The notes: generated by a model not told the origin, from the sequence alone. Positions 1 to 9,967 are shown, numbered from the stretch's first letter. The stretch: DNA of 33,194 nt from Actinomycetota bacterium (GCA_009700025.1 WLMW01000010.1:1-33194), one strand, 5' to 3'. Numbers and translations: made by a program.

Positions 1-252
1 CGCGATCTTCGCGGTAAGGCTGCCAAGATTCGCGAAAAGCGCGATGGCATTGAAGGTTACGGTGATGGAATTCTTTCGACTCCAGAGCCAGTTGCAGTAA
101 TTGTTCCAGAGGCAGTCGTTGAAGCTCCAGTGGTTGAAGCAGTTGTTGAAGCTCCAGTGGTTGAAGCAGTTGTTGAAGCTCCAGTGGTTGAAGCAGTTGT
201 TGAAGCTCCAGTTACAGAAGTTGTAGCTGAAGACGAAACTCCTCAAGCTTAA
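1..252 (+). CDS. rplS: 50S ribosomal protein L19, C-terminal part (5' truncated by window), with E/A/P/V-rich repeat tail
   Basis: Frame 1 reads RDLRGKAAKIREKRDGIEGYG..., matching the L19 C-terminus (RGKAARIKE-like). It continues into (EAPVVEAVV)n and ends with TAA at 250-252. It lies directly upstream of lepB-rnhB, the usual actinobacterial order. Confidence 0.85.
   Translation, partial: RDLRGKAAKIREKRDGIEGYGDGILSTPEPVAVIVPEAVVEAPVVEAVVEAPVVEAVVEAPVVEAVVEAPVTEVVAEDETPQA
121..213 (+). repeat. 27-bp in-frame tandem repeat (gaagctccagtggttgaagcagttgtt), 3 identical copies plus a 12-bp partial copy
   Basis: Identical units at 121-147, 148-174 and 175-201, with a partial unit at 202-213. Encodes EAPVVEAVV repeats in the L19 tail. 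Confidence 0.95.
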
Positions 253-264
253 AGAACTTTACAC

Positions 265-918
265 ATGCGCCGAAAGGGATCCCTACTACGGGAGTTCCCA
301 GTTCTTGTAATTGTTGCTCTCCTTGTCTCGCTTTTAATTAAGACTTTCTTAGTGCAGTTTTTCTATATTCCATCGGGCTCAATGGAAAATACTTTGCAGA
401 TTCAAGATCGTGTTGCAGTCAACAGGCTTCCAATAATTTCAAAGAATATTTCTCGTGGTGATGTCGTGGTCTTTAGAGATCCCGCAAATTGGTTACCCGA
501 AATTGATGAGACCACATCTAATCCAGTTATCGCAAAAGTGAAGAGTGGACTAGTTGCCGTGGGGATACTCCCCAATCCGGCGAAGCAGTATTTAGTTAAA
601 AGGGCTATAGGTGTAGCCGGCGATCGCATAGTTTGTTGCACTAAAAAAGGTCTCCTGACCGTGAATGGGACGGCGATTAAAGAGCCCTATATATTTGCTG
701 GAAACACTCCTAGCGAAATGAACTTCGATGTGACGGTACCTAAGGGCAAACTTTGGGTGATGGGTGATCACCGTGGGGCTAGTGCAGATTCTCGCTACCA
801 CCAAGAAGATGTCAACGAGGGAATGGTCCCCGTATCACGAGTTACTGGTCGAGTTTTTGCGGTTATCTGGCCATTTAAAAATATTGCATATATTCCACAG
901 ATCGATGTTGTTAAGTAG
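265..918 (+). CDS. lepB: Signal peptidase I
   Basis: N-terminal TM segment, then IPSGSMENTL (catalytic Ser box), YLVKRAIGVAGDRI and VMGDHRGASADSR motifs. Confidence 0.95.
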   Translation: MRRKGSLLREFPVLVIVALLVSLLIKTFLVQFFYIPSGSMENTLQIQDRVAVNRLPIISKNISRGDVVVFRDPANWLPEIDETTSNPVIAKVKSGLVAVGILPNPAKQYLVKRAIGVAGDRIVCCTKKGLLTVNGTAIKEPYIFAGNTPSEMNFDVTVPKGKLWVMGDHRGASADSRYHQEDVNEGMVPVSRVTGRVFAVIWPFKNIAYIPQIDVVK

Positions 919-924
919 TTTCTA

Positions 925-1539
925 ATGAAAGTGATTGAGCAGCAGCTCATCAATGCAGGAATTTCACCTATCGCAGGAGTCGATGAAGCTGGCCGTGGTG
1001 CTTGTGCCGGGCCACTTGTTATTGCCGCGTTAATTTTAAAAGATCTCAGCGATCCTGGGTTAGAACAAGTGCGTGATTCCAAAGAACTTTCAGAGAATAA
1101 ACGCGAGCAAATCTTTGATCAGATACTAGCGTTGGCATCGAGTGTGAATATCGTAATTGTTCCAGCACAGGAAGTTGATTCACGGGGCGTTCATGCTGCA
1201 AACATTGATGGAATGCGTCGGGCGGTTCACGGTCTAGATCAAATACCTGCTTATGTACTAACTGATGGCTACGCTATTGAAGGGTTAGCTGTACCGAACT
1301 TGGCGGTCTGGAAAGGCGATCAAGTCGCGGTAACAATTAGCGCAGCTTCGATTATTGCGAAAGTAACTAGAGATCGAATCATGCGCGAGATGGATATTAT
1401 TTATCCGGCTTATGGTTTTGCTGGCCACAAGGGATATATCACTGCAGCACATACAAAAGCTCTAATTAAAAATGGTGTGTGTATAGAACATCGACGATCT
1501 TTTTCAAATATTGCCGCGCTCATCCACAGAGAAATTTAA
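925..1539 (+). CDS. rnhB: Ribonuclease HII
   Basis: GVDEAGRGACAGPLV, DSKELSENKRE and ASIIAKVTRDRIM motifs. Confidence 0.96.
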   Translation: MKVIEQQLINAGISPIAGVDEAGRGACAGPLVIAALILKDLSDPGLEQVRDSKELSENKREQIFDQILALASSVNIVIVPAQEVDSRGVHAANIDGMRRAVHGLDQIPAYVLTDGYAIEGLAVPNLAVWKGDQVAVTISAASIIAKVTRDRIMREMDIIYPAYGFAGHKGYITAAHTKALIKNGVCIEHRRSFSNIAALIHREI

Positions 1540-1581
1540 GAGAGTCCGCATTGTCAGGGTGTCTATTTATTCTCACCGACT

Positions 1582-1947
1582 ATGCAAACAAAACATAATC
1601 AACGCACCGGCGCATTAGGTGAAGAAGCAGTCACTAGATATCTAATTGAACACAATACCGAGATTGTCGAACGTAACTGGCGGATTCGAGAGGGTGAAAT
1701 TGACATTATTGCCCTCCACCCAAGCGGAGTATTTGCCTTCGTCGAAGTAAAGACGCGATCATCTTTGGTTTTTGGCCATCCTTTTGAAGCCATCAATCGT
1801 GACAAAGCCCACCGCATGCAGAGATTGGCACTTGCCTGGTTAGCAACACATGGATGTCTAGGTTGTGATTACCAAATTGATGTGGCCGCGGTATTAATTG
1901 GCAGTAATGGAGCACACTCGATTGAATACCGAGCCAAGATTTTATGA
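1582..1947 (+). CDS. YraN/UPF0102 family endonuclease-like protein
   Basis: GALGEEAVTRYL, WRIREGEIDIIA and FVEVKTRSS motifs; located between rnhB and yifB. Confidence 0.9.
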   Translation: MQTKHNQRTGALGEEAVTRYLIEHNTEIVERNWRIREGEIDIIALHPSGVFAFVEVKTRSSLVFGHPFEAINRDKAHRMQRLALAWLATHGCLGCDYQIDVAAVLIGSNGAHSIEYRAKIL

Positions 1948-3464
1948 CTTTAGCCCAGACAACTTCGGTGGCATTGCTAGGCCTTGATGGGCACCTAGTA
2001 ACCGTAGAAGTAGATATCGCAGATGGTGTTCCCATGTATTCACTTTTGGGTCTTCCTGACACAGCACTTTCAGAGTCTCGTGAACGCGTGCGGGCCGCAA
2101 TGGTCAACTGTGCAGAGATTTGGCCCAACAAAAAAGTGACCGTTTCACTATCACCTGCTTGGTTACCTAAAGGAGGCTCAGGTTTCGATCTTGCGATTTG
2201 CATTGCACTTTTATCGGCGCATGAAACTATCCAACCAGAACGCATTTGTGATGTGGTTTTTCTCGGTGAGTTATCTCTTGACGGAAGAATTCGGTCGGTA
2301 CGAGGTGTATTACCAGCACTTATGGCGGCATTTCGTTCGGGGATAAGAGTTGCAGTAGTTCCTGCCGCTAATGCTGCAGAAGCTGGCCTCATGCAAGGTA
2401 TGGAAATTATTGCCATGGATCATTTGAAAAGTGTTCTTCGATGGCTACGCACCGGACAGCGTGAAGTTTCGCAAGAAATTGATTATCAATGGACACACAG
2501 TGAAGAACTTTTAGATTTTGCTGATGTAGCGGGACAACCTCAGGCACGTTTAGCTGCTGAGATCGCAGCAACCGGTGGGCACCACATTTTATTGATTGGC
2601 CCGCCAGGAGCTGGTAAGACAATGATTGCCGAACGAATTCCTACAATCATGCCTGCGTTAACCATTGCACAAGCCCTTGAAGTCAGCGCCGTACATTCGT
2701 TAGCTGGAACATTTGCAACACGATCGCCAACATCACTCGTTGCTCCAATTGTAAGTCCGCATCACACAACTACTCGAGTTGCTATGGTCGGTGGTGGTGC
2801 ACACTCAATTAAACCTGGTGCATGCTCACTTGCTCATCATGGAGTTCTCTTCATCGATGAGGCACCCGAATGTCCATCAGGAGTATTAGATTCCTTGCGG
2901 CAACCTTTGGAGGCTGGAAGCATCTCAATTGCCCGGAGTATTGGAAATGTAACTTTTCCAGCTCAGTTTTTGCTTGTTTTAGCTGCAAATCCGTGTCCAT
3001 GTGGAAAGTTCAGTGGAAGAGGAAGAAATTGCACGTGCACTTCACAACAGGTTCGTCGTTACTTGGGAAAACTTTCAGGTCCGCTCATGGATCGGATTGA
3101 TTTACGTGTGCATGTAGACCCAGTAGGGCGAATTGATATGGCCCGTAGTGAACTTGGTGAATCAAGTGCTGCAATACGAGCGCGCGTCATTGCGGCGCGT
3201 GACGTCGCACGGAAGCGTTTTGTTGATTTGGGATACTCCTTGAACTCCCAGATTCCAGCACGTGCACTTCGAACAGTTTTTCAACCAGAGCGAACTGCAA
3301 TGAGCTTTCTGCACGATGAACTCGAACAAGAACAAATCACTGCACGTGGACTGCACAAAATTATAAGAGTCGCATGGAGTCTGGCTGATTTATATGGCCA
3401 TGAGATTCCAAATCTGGCCGATGTTATGCAAGCACATTCAATGAGAGGTGGAATTGAGATTTGA
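1944..3464 (+). CDS. YifB/ComM family Mg-chelatase-like AAA+ ATPase
   Basis: GLPDTALSESRERVRAA, LLIGPPGAGKTM (Walker A), GVLFIDEAPE (Walker B), AANPCPCG. Confidence 0.95.
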   Translation: MTLAQTTSVALLGLDGHLVTVEVDIADGVPMYSLLGLPDTALSESRERVRAAMVNCAEIWPNKKVTVSLSPAWLPKGGSGFDLAICIALLSAHETIQPERICDVVFLGELSLDGRIRSVRGVLPALMAAFRSGIRVAVVPAANAAEAGLMQGMEIIAMDHLKSVLRWLRTGQREVSQEIDYQWTHSEELLDFADVAGQPQARLAAEIAATGGHHILLIGPPGAGKTMIAERIPTIMPALTIAQALEVSAVHSLAGTFATRSPTSLVAPIVSPHHTTTRVAMVGGGAHSIKPGACSLAHHGVLFIDEAPECPSGVLDSLRQPLEAGSISIARSIGNVTFPAQFLLVLAANPCPCGKFSGRGRNCTCTSQQVRRYLGKLSGPLMDRIDLRVHVDPVGRIDMARSELGESSAAIRARVIAARDVARKRFVDLGYSLNSQIPARALRTVFQPERTAMSFLHDELEQEQITARGLHKIIRVAWSLADLYGHEIPNLADVMQAHSMRGGIEI

Positions 3465-4321
3465 ACGAGCGAGAAGCCAGAGCAACCCTCTTTAGCGCAG
3501 TAGAGGGAGCGCATCCTTTTTGGGCCCGTGAGATATTTTCGCAAGGCGCATTAACCGTGATAAAAAAACTACAAAATGGAAGCTATGACTCCATTAAATA
3601 TGAAAAGTTAATTAAAGCTGTGACAGCCACCTCGAGTGATTATGTGTTCACCTCGATTGAGAAAGCAGGCGCTGAGCTTCTAACCCCTGGCGATGCAATG
3701 TGGCCCCAGTCAGTTGATGATTTAATAGCACCACCTATTGCGCTGGTAATTAAAGGTAATAGCGCTACGTTGTCTATGCATTCACTTGCAATTGTAGGAA
3801 CTCGGAATCCAACACACTACGGCGCACGAATCGCTGGAGATTTTGCCGCAGGTTTTGTCGATCGCGAGTGGGGGATCATCAGCGGTGGGGCATACGGTAT
3901 AGATTCATATGCGCATAAAGGCGCCTTAATCGCCGAAGGAATAACCGTTGCCGTCATTGCTTCTGGAGTCGACATCAACTATCCGGCAGGCAATTCACGT
4001 CTATTTGCCGAAATATGCGAGGCCGGTGCAATTGTTAGCGAGGTGATGCCGGGTTACCCCGCATTACCTGCACGTTTCTTAACTCGTAATCGATTGATTG
4101 CAGCGCTGGCACAGGCGACGTTAGTGGTTGAAGCAGCATTTCGAAGCGGCTCATTGCGAACCGCTAGAGATGCAGCTGAGTTAATGCGTCCGGTCATGGC
4201 AATTCCCGGGCCGATAAATTCACCAACAAGTGAGGGTTGTCATCGATTAATTGGTGAGAGAGCCGCAGAGATCGTGACATCAGTGGCCGATGCAGTGGAG
4301 TTTATCGGCATTAATAGATGA
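3461..4321 (+). CDS. dprA: DNA-processing protein DprA
   Basis: LAIVGTRNPTHYG, GIISGGAYGIDSYAHKGAL, GVDINYPAGN and MPGYPALPARFLTRNRLIAAL motifs. TTG start overlapping the yifB stop. Confidence 0.93.
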   Translation: MNEREARATLFSAVEGAHPFWAREIFSQGALTVIKKLQNGSYDSIKYEKLIKAVTATSSDYVFTSIEKAGAELLTPGDAMWPQSVDDLIAPPIALVIKGNSATLSMHSLAIVGTRNPTHYGARIAGDFAAGFVDREWGIISGGAYGIDSYAHKGALIAEGITVAVIASGVDINYPAGNSRLFAEICEAGAIVSEVMPGYPALPARFLTRNRLIAALAQATLVVEAAFRSGSLRTARDAAELMRPVMAIPGPINSPTSEGCHRLIGERAAEIVTSVADAVEFIGINR

Positions 4322-4333
4322 GAGAATAAAGAC

Positions 4334-5254
4334 ATGAATCAACATCGTTCGGGTTTCGTTGCCATTGTTGGCCGCCCAAACGTTGGAAAATCCACTCTCA
4401 TTAATGCATTAGTCGGCAGCAAAATTGCTATTACTTCACATCATCCAAATACTACGCGAAGTGCAATCCGTGGAATCGTTCATGGACCGGATTTTCAAGC
4501 GGTACTCGTTGACACTCCGGGTGTTCACAAACCGAAAACTCTCTTAGGGCATCGCCTTAACGCCGTTGTCGATCAGAGTATGGACTCAGTAGATGTTGTA
4601 ATTATGTGCATTCCTGCCGATGAGACTTCAGGCGCGGGAGATTTGTATATTTCTGCAGAAATTGCAAAACACCCTCGAGCCAAGAAGTTTGCAGTTATCA
4701 CTAAAACCGACTTGATCTCTAAAGAGAAGTTAGCTTTGCGCTTAGCTGGCATCATGGCATTGGCGCAAGGTTTCGTCTGGGATGAAATCATTCCTGTATC
4801 GGCTGCAATCCATAATCAAATTGAATTATTGAACGAACTTATCGGCGATAACTTACCTATTGGGCCGGCTTATTACCCTGCAGGAACAACAAGTGATCAA
4901 GCAATTGAGGCGCTAATCTGTGAATTCATTCGCGAAGCTGCCTTGCAAGATGTGCGAGAAGAAATGCCGCACTCGATAGTTGTAACTATCGATGAGTTTG
5001 GTGAGCGCGAAGAAAAGGGATCTAGACCCTTCTATGACGTACATGCAACCATCCACGTCGAACGTGATACTCAACGTGCAATTTTGCTAGGCCATCAGGG
5101 AACTCGTTTGAAGGAAATCGGCATTAGGGCACGTGCTGATATCGAACGTGCTCTTGTAGCCAAAATATTTCTTGGCCTTCACATAAAAGTATCGAAAGAG
5201 TGGCAGCGAGATCCCAAACTACTTGAACGTTTAGGCTTCGGCGATAATAGCTAA
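4334..5254 (+). CDS. era: GTPase Era
   Basis: GRPNVGKSTL (G1), DTPGVH (G3), TKTD (G4) and a C-terminal KH-like region (GHQGTRLKEIGIRARADIE). Confidence 0.95.
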   Translation: MNQHRSGFVAIVGRPNVGKSTLINALVGSKIAITSHHPNTTRSAIRGIVHGPDFQAVLVDTPGVHKPKTLLGHRLNAVVDQSMDSVDVVIMCIPADETSGAGDLYISAEIAKHPRAKKFAVITKTDLISKEKLALRLAGIMALAQGFVWDEIIPVSAAIHNQIELLNELIGDNLPIGPAYYPAGTTSDQAIEALICEFIREAALQDVREEMPHSIVVTIDEFGEREEKGSRPFYDVHATIHVERDTQRAILLGHQGTRLKEIGIRARADIERALVAKIFLGLHIKVSKEWQRDPKLLERLGFGDNS

Positions 5255-6112
5255 ATTTGATTTTCGGCTAGCCAAGTAAGAACCTAGAACAACAAGTGGC
5301 AAGCCCACGATAATTCCAAGAGTTATTGGCTCGTTTAAAATTACTATGCCAAGGACTACTGCAACTGCGGTATTAACGTAAGTAGTCAAAGATCCACGAG
5401 CTGGACCTATTTCAACGATTACGATAAAAAACAACATAAATGCAATCGCCGTTGAAAATACGCCAAGTGCAACGAGTGCAGCAATGGCATTGATTGAAAC
5501 AGGATTACTTGGCCACATAAAGATTGAGATTGGCAGATAGAAAAGCGACGTGATTGCCATGGCAACGCCATTAATTGCAATGCCATCTACGCCAGGCAGA
5601 TTAGATGTGACCATCAATACGGCGTACGCATAGAGAATTGCAGCAAGAATGACCATTGCGATAGCTTTTGGATTACTTGTTCCAGTAATCGATTCAATTC
5701 CAACGAGTGCGACGATTCCAATAAATCCAACGATTAAACCGAAAATTCGCTTGGGTTGCCACACTGTGTGATCCCCGCGCATTGAAGTGAAGATTGTGGC
5801 GAAAATAGGTACCGTTGCAACCAACAAACCGGCTAATCCCGAAGAGATTTCTTTCTCCGCATTAGTAATGAGAATCCAAGGTCCCACCATTTCAAGAAAT
5901 GCGTAGGGCAGAACATATTTGATGCCCCGTATTGCATCCATAAAAGTTTTCTTGTGAATTGCAATGGGAATGAGAATTGCGGCACCGATAAGTGTTCGCC
6001 CAGCCACGATTAATGGTGGTGGAATATCGGCTACGGCCACTTTCATCAGTAAATATGGAATTCCCCACAGAAAGCCAACGAAAGCAAATTGAATCCAAGA
6101 TTTACGTGTCAT
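5231..6112 (-). CDS. EamA/DMT superfamily transporter
   Basis: About 10 TM segments with two EamA-like halves; 3' end overlaps era by 24 nt. Confidence 0.85.
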   Translation of the reverse strand: MTRKSWIQFAFVGFLWGIPYLLMKVAVADIPPPLIVAGRTLIGAAILIPIAIHKKTFMDAIRGIKYVLPYAFLEMVGPWILITNAEKEISSGLAGLLVATVPIFATIFTSMRGDHTVWQPKRIFGLIVGFIGIVALVGIESITGTSNPKAIAMVILAAILYAYAVLMVTSNLPGVDGIAINGVAMAITSLFYLPISIFMWPSNPVSINAIAALVALGVFSTAIAFMLFFIVIVEIGPARGSLTTYVNTAVAVVLGIVILNEPITLGIIVGLPLVVLGSYLASRKSNLAIIAEA

Positions 6113-7273
6113 CTATGCAAGCACGCGTCGATAAAGTTCCACGGTTGCTTCGGCAACAGATTTCCAGCCAAATAGTTCCATGGCTCGCATTCTGCCAGCC
6201 AGACCATACGCTTTGAGTAGATCTGGCTGTGACATCAAACGCGTTATAGCTTCGGTGAGTGCAGTTTCAAATTCAGCGCTATCGCCATGGTAATCAACTA
6301 ACTCACCTGTTTCTTTATCTGATACAACTTCAGGAATTCCACCAACGCGAGAACCCAGTACCGCAGTTTCACAGGCCATGGCCTCAAGATTGACAATGCC
6401 TAATGGCTCATAAACAGATGGACAGATGAAAAGTTCTGCACCAGTTAAAATCGCAGTCAATTCGGAGTGGGGCAGCATGTCTTTTATCCACCAGATGTTG
6501 GGCCTTGACTCTTGGAGCTGCTCAATGAGTTTGCCAACTTCAGTGCCGATTCCTATTTCATCCGGGCTGCCCGCGGCCAAAACTAAACCGTAATCCTTTG
6601 GGACATCTTTCCAAGCGCGCAGCAAGTGCGCTAAACCTTTTTGCCGAGTAATGCGACCAACAAAGATTGCATATCGACCAGTCACCCCGTATTTTGCTGA
6701 AATAGTTGAATCGTGATTAGGTGTAAAACTTGCTGTATCAACGCCATTGCGAATGGTGAAAACTTTTGCTGGATTTATTGCGGGGTAAGCGGCCAACACA
6801 TCGGCTCGCATTGCGTCACTGACAGCAATAATTGCGGCTGCAGATTCGAAAGCTGTTTTTTCTGCCCAAGAGGAAATGGCGAATCCGCCGCCTAGCTGTT
6901 CAGCTTTCCAAGGCCGCAGTGGTTCGAGAGAATGTGCGCTAATGACATGGGGGATTTGGTACTGCAAAGATGCAATGTGGCCCGCTATATTTGCATACCA
7001 GGTGTGTGAATGCACAACATCGACACCCTGCAGATGTGAAGCGATTTCAAGATCCGTTGCTAAGGCCTGCACAGCCGGGTTTGAATCTGCAAACCCATCG
7101 GGAGTTGAGTAACCAAAAGCATCAGTTCGTGGTCCGCCAAAGCAATGAACATCAACATTCACTCCATTGATTGTGCGAAGGGCTTGGGTTAATTGCAGTA
7201 CATGCACACCAGCACCGCCATAAATGGCAGGGGGCCACTCTTTGGTGACTATTCCGATTTTCAAATCGCTCAC
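6113..7273 (-). CDS. glgA: Glycogen synthase, actinobacterial GT4 type (GlgA/GlgM family)
   Basis: KEWPPAIYGGAGVHVLQL, FVGRITRQKGL, PSVYEPLGIVNLEAMACETAV motifs; divergent to glgC; AGGGGG SD before a GTG start. Confidence 0.9.
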   Translation of the reverse strand: MSDLKIGIVTKEWPPAIYGGAGVHVLQLTQALRTINGVNVDVHCFGGPRTDAFGYSTPDGFADSNPAVQALATDLEIASHLQGVDVVHSHTWYANIAGHIASLQYQIPHVISAHSLEPLRPWKAEQLGGGFAISSWAEKTAFESAAAIIAVSDAMRADVLAAYPAINPAKVFTIRNGVDTASFTPNHDSTISAKYGVTGRYAIFVGRITRQKGLAHLLRAWKDVPKDYGLVLAAGSPDEIGIGTEVGKLIEQLQESRPNIWWIKDMLPHSELTAILTGAELFICPSVYEPLGIVNLEAMACETAVLGSRVGGIPEVVSDKETGELVDYHGDSAEFETALTEAITRLMSQPDLLKAYGLAGRMRAMELFGWKSVAEATVELYRRVLA

Positions 7274-7307
7274 TGATTTCCCCCTACCTGGTCCACGGGC
7301 TACAGGC

Positions 7308-7313
7308 TATCGT
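7308..7313 (+). promoter_or_regulatory. Candidate -10 box (TATCGT) positioned for leaderless glgC mRNA
   Basis: TANNNT at -12..-7 from the ATG; no Shine-Dalgarno visible. Confidence 0.5.
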
Positions 7314-7319
7314 TAGCCC

Positions 7320-8543
7320 ATGGCAAAACTTAAACTCCCGCTCGGGATAGTACTTGCCGGTGGTGAAGGAAAGCGCTTAATGCCACTTACAGCTGATAGA
7401 GCCAAGCCCGCAGTTCCATTTGGTGGCTCCTATCGATTGATTGATTTTGTTTTATCGAACTTGGTAAATGCAAATATGTTAAAGATTGCAGTTCTTACGC
7501 AATACAAATCGCATTCACTTGATAGGCATATAACAACCACATGGCGCATGTCGGCTTTACTGGGAAATTACATTACGCCAGTACCAGCGCAACAGCGGCT
7601 AGGACCGCGTTGGTATACCGGTAGTGCAGATGCAATTTTACAGAACTTTAATTTAATTCACGATGAAAACCCTAAACACGTTTTAGTTTTTGGAGCTGAC
7701 CACGTTTATCGTATGGATCCAGGGCAAATGTTTGAACAACATGTTGAATCTGGCGCTGGGGTTACTGTTGCAGCTATACGGATGCCACGATCTGAAGCAC
7801 ATGAATTTGGCGTCATTGAATTAGCCGACGATGGAATAACTATTAAGGCATTCCATGAAAAACCATCTGACCCACCAGCTATGCCAGGTCACCCAGATCT
7901 GTGTTTAGTATCGATGGGAAACTATATTTTTAAGCGTGATGTGATGGAAGAAGCGCTCATTATTGATGCTGAGGATATTGAATCTCGTCATGACTTAGGT
8001 GCAAACATAATTCCATTCTTAACTAATAATGGCGTTGCAAAAGTCTACGATTTTGCGCACAACGTTGTGCCGGGTGAAACAGATCGTGACAAAGGCTACT
8101 GGCGCGACGTTGGTTCCATTGACGCTTACTACGACGCCCATATGGATTTAGTATCGGTGCATCCCATCTTCAATCTGTATAACCGCGACTGGCCGCTCTT
8201 GACTAACCCTCCTTCACTTCCTCCTGCAAAATTTAGCGAGGGAGGAGCCGCTCATGATTCAATCGTTGGCGCAGGAACGATTATCTCCGGTGGCATCTTG
8301 CACAATTCAGTTGTTTCTTATGATGTTGCGGTTGGTAGTGGCGCACTCATCGAAGGCTCTGTACTTATGCCTTCTGTTCATATTGGCAATAAGGCAGTAA
8401 TTAGAAATGCAATCCTTGATAAAAATGTTTTTGTTGAACCTGGAGCTTCAATCGGTGTAGACCTCGAGCGCGATCGCCAGAGGTTTACGATTAGTCCAGG
8501 TGGCGTAATCGTTGTTGGCAAAGGTGTCCGAGTTACAAATTAA
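7320..8543 (+). CDS. glgC: Glucose-1-phosphate adenylyltransferase
   Basis: [47 protein letters not shown] and [10 protein letters not shown] motifs. Confidence 0.96.
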   Translation: MAKLKLPLGIVLAGGEGKRLMPLTADRAKPAVPFGGSYRLIDFVLSNLVNANMLKIAVLTQYKSHSLDRHITTTWRMSALLGNYITPVPAQQRLGPRWYTGSADAILQNFNLIHDENPKHVLVFGADHVYRMDPGQMFEQHVESGAGVTVAAIRMPRSEAHEFGVIELADDGITIKAFHEKPSDPPAMPGHPDLCLVSMGNYIFKRDVMEEALIIDAEDIESRHDLGANIIPFLTNNGVAKVYDFAHNVVPGETDRDKGYWRDVGSIDAYYDAHMDLVSVHPIFNLYNRDWPLLTNPPSLPPAKFSEGGAAHDSIVGAGTIISGGILHNSVVSYDVAVGSGALIEGSVLMPSVHIGNKAVIRNAILDKNVFVEPGASIGVDLERDRQRFTISPGGVIVVGKGVRVTN

Positions 8544-8545
8544 TT

Positions 8546-9955
8546 TTAGCTTTTCCACCCAGTTGTGTTATCTCTCAACGTTCTGTATTTATCCATGACA
8601 TGCGGTGTTGATTTAGTTTCAATTTTAGTCGTATCACCAACATTCCATTCTGGCATTGTTCCAAGCAAGGCCCATGCCGCCTGCTTTGCAGCACCATCGG
8701 CAACATATTCACTAGTTGGTGGAACAACTATGGGACGCCCAAAAATTGCACTAGCAATGGTGGGAATAGCGGGATTTTTTGCTGCACCACCAATTAATAC
8801 AATGCGATTGACGGCGACACCTAAGGCGACAAGTGAATCAACAGCATCTGCCAAGCCACACAGCATTCCTTCAATCATTGCGCGAGCGATATCAGATTGA
8901 TTGGAGTTCTTAAGATTCATGCCAGCAAAGACACCAGTTGCATCAGGACGATTAGGTGTGCGTTCACCTTCAAAATATGGCAATAGCGTCAGCCCATTAG
9001 CACCCGCCGGCGACAACATCGCTAACTCGCCAACTTCGGTATGTGTTTTCCCAAGAATTCTAGTTGCGGCATCTAAAATTCTTGCAGCGTTTAAAGTACA
9101 AACGAGAGGTAAGTATCGACCTGTTGCATCGGCAAATCCTGCGACCGAGCCACTGGAATCATGGGTGGGAGTATCTGAAACAGCAAAAGCAGTGCCACTC
9201 GTACCAAGCGAGACGATGACATCTCCAGGTTGTGCCTGCACTCCAAGTGCTGCTGCCGCGTTATCACCAGCACCGGCAGCGATAGGTACTCCAGCAAGCG
9301 TTGTGCCTCCAAATTTTTCTGGCTCAATAATTCGTGGCAGAGTAATTTCAAAATCATGGCGAAGAGCTAAGCGCAGAATATCTTCACGGTAATGTGATGT
9401 TGTCGGATCAAAGTATCCAGTTCCGGATGCATCACTTCTATCTGTAAAAATCTTTGCGATATCTTTTCCACCTTGTAATTGCCAAGAGAGCCAGTCATGG
9501 GGAAGGGCTATTGCAGATATGCGTGCAGCATTTTCTGGTTCATGATCGGCCAACCAACGTAACTTTGAAGCAGTAAAAGAAGCAACTAGGACAGATCCGA
9601 CTTTGCGTGAAATCTCAAGATTGCCGCCTGCTTCGGCGTTTAATTCCAACGCTGCTTGGGCTGAGCGTGTGTCATTCCACAAGATTGCTGGACGAATCAC
9701 CTCACCTTGATTATCGAGTGCGACCATTCCATGTTGTTGGCCCGCCACTGAAATCGCCTCAACGTCGGCAAGACCACCAGCCATTTCAATTGCAGACTCC
9801 AGGGCTTTCTGCCAATGAATTGGATCAATTTCTGTGCCATCGGGATGAGATGCTCTTCCTTCGCGCAATAATTGGCCTGTATGCGCATCACGAATTACCA
9901 CTTTTACTGATTGGGTAGATGAATCCACGCCGGCGATGATTTGTCGATTTCCCAT
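8546..9955 (-). CDS. xylB: Xylulokinase (FGGY family carbohydrate kinase)
   Basis: IAGVDSSTQSVKVVI, VAGQQHGMVALD, WNDTRS, GAGDNAAAALG and LIGGAAKNP motifs. Sugar specificity not provable from motifs alone. Confidence 0.85.
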   Translation of the reverse strand: MGNRQIIAGVDSSTQSVKVVIRDAHTGQLLREGRASHPDGTEIDPIHWQKALESAIEMAGGLADVEAISVAGQQHGMVALDNQGEVIRPAILWNDTRSAQAALELNAEAGGNLEISRKVGSVLVASFTASKLRWLADHEPENAARISAIALPHDWLSWQLQGGKDIAKIFTDRSDASGTGYFDPTTSHYREDILRLALRHDFEITLPRIIEPEKFGGTTLAGVPIAAGAGDNAAAALGVQAQPGDVIVSLGTSGTAFAVSDTPTHDSSGSVAGFADATGRYLPLVCTLNAARILDAATRILGKTHTEVGELAMLSPAGANGLTLLPYFEGERTPNRPDATGVFAGMNLKNSNQSDIARAMIEGMLCGLADAVDSLVALGVAVNRIVLIGGAAKNPAIPTIASAIFGRPIVVPPTSEYVADGAAKQAAWALLGTMPEWNVGDTTKIETKSTPHVMDKYRTLRDNTTGWKS

Positions 9956-9961
9956 AGCGCA

Positions 9962-9967
9962 AGGCTA
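9962..9967 (-). promoter_or_regulatory. Candidate -10 box (TAGCCT) positioned for leaderless xylB mRNA
   Basis: On the minus strand TAGCCT-tgcgct-ATG: -12..-7 from the start codon. Confidence 0.45.

Noticed and set aside
121-213. Possible CRISPR or VNTR locus
   Set aside because: Units are contiguous with no spacers, and multiples of 3 in frame within the L19 CDS; it is a coding tandem repeat.
1793-2416. 207-aa ORF antisense to yifB
   Set aside because: Opposite strand of a strongly supported Mg-chelatase-like CDS; no recognisable motifs, low-complexity composition typical of antisense frames.
3461-4321. dprA plus comM-like yifB considered as evidence for an active competence system
   Set aside because: Both genes are housekeeping in many non-competent bacteria and no com pilus/uptake genes are in the window.
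4322-4400. Era following dprA considered as a rearrangement signal
   Set aside because: Many actinobacteria have rpsB/tsf after dprA, but gene order varies and the window alone cannot show that this is unusual for the lineage.
8901-9392. 163-aa ORF antisense to xylB (also 8565..8900)
   Set aside because: Both lie antisense to a clear FGGY kinase; Ala/Pro/Ser-rich composition expected of a codon-biased reverse strand.
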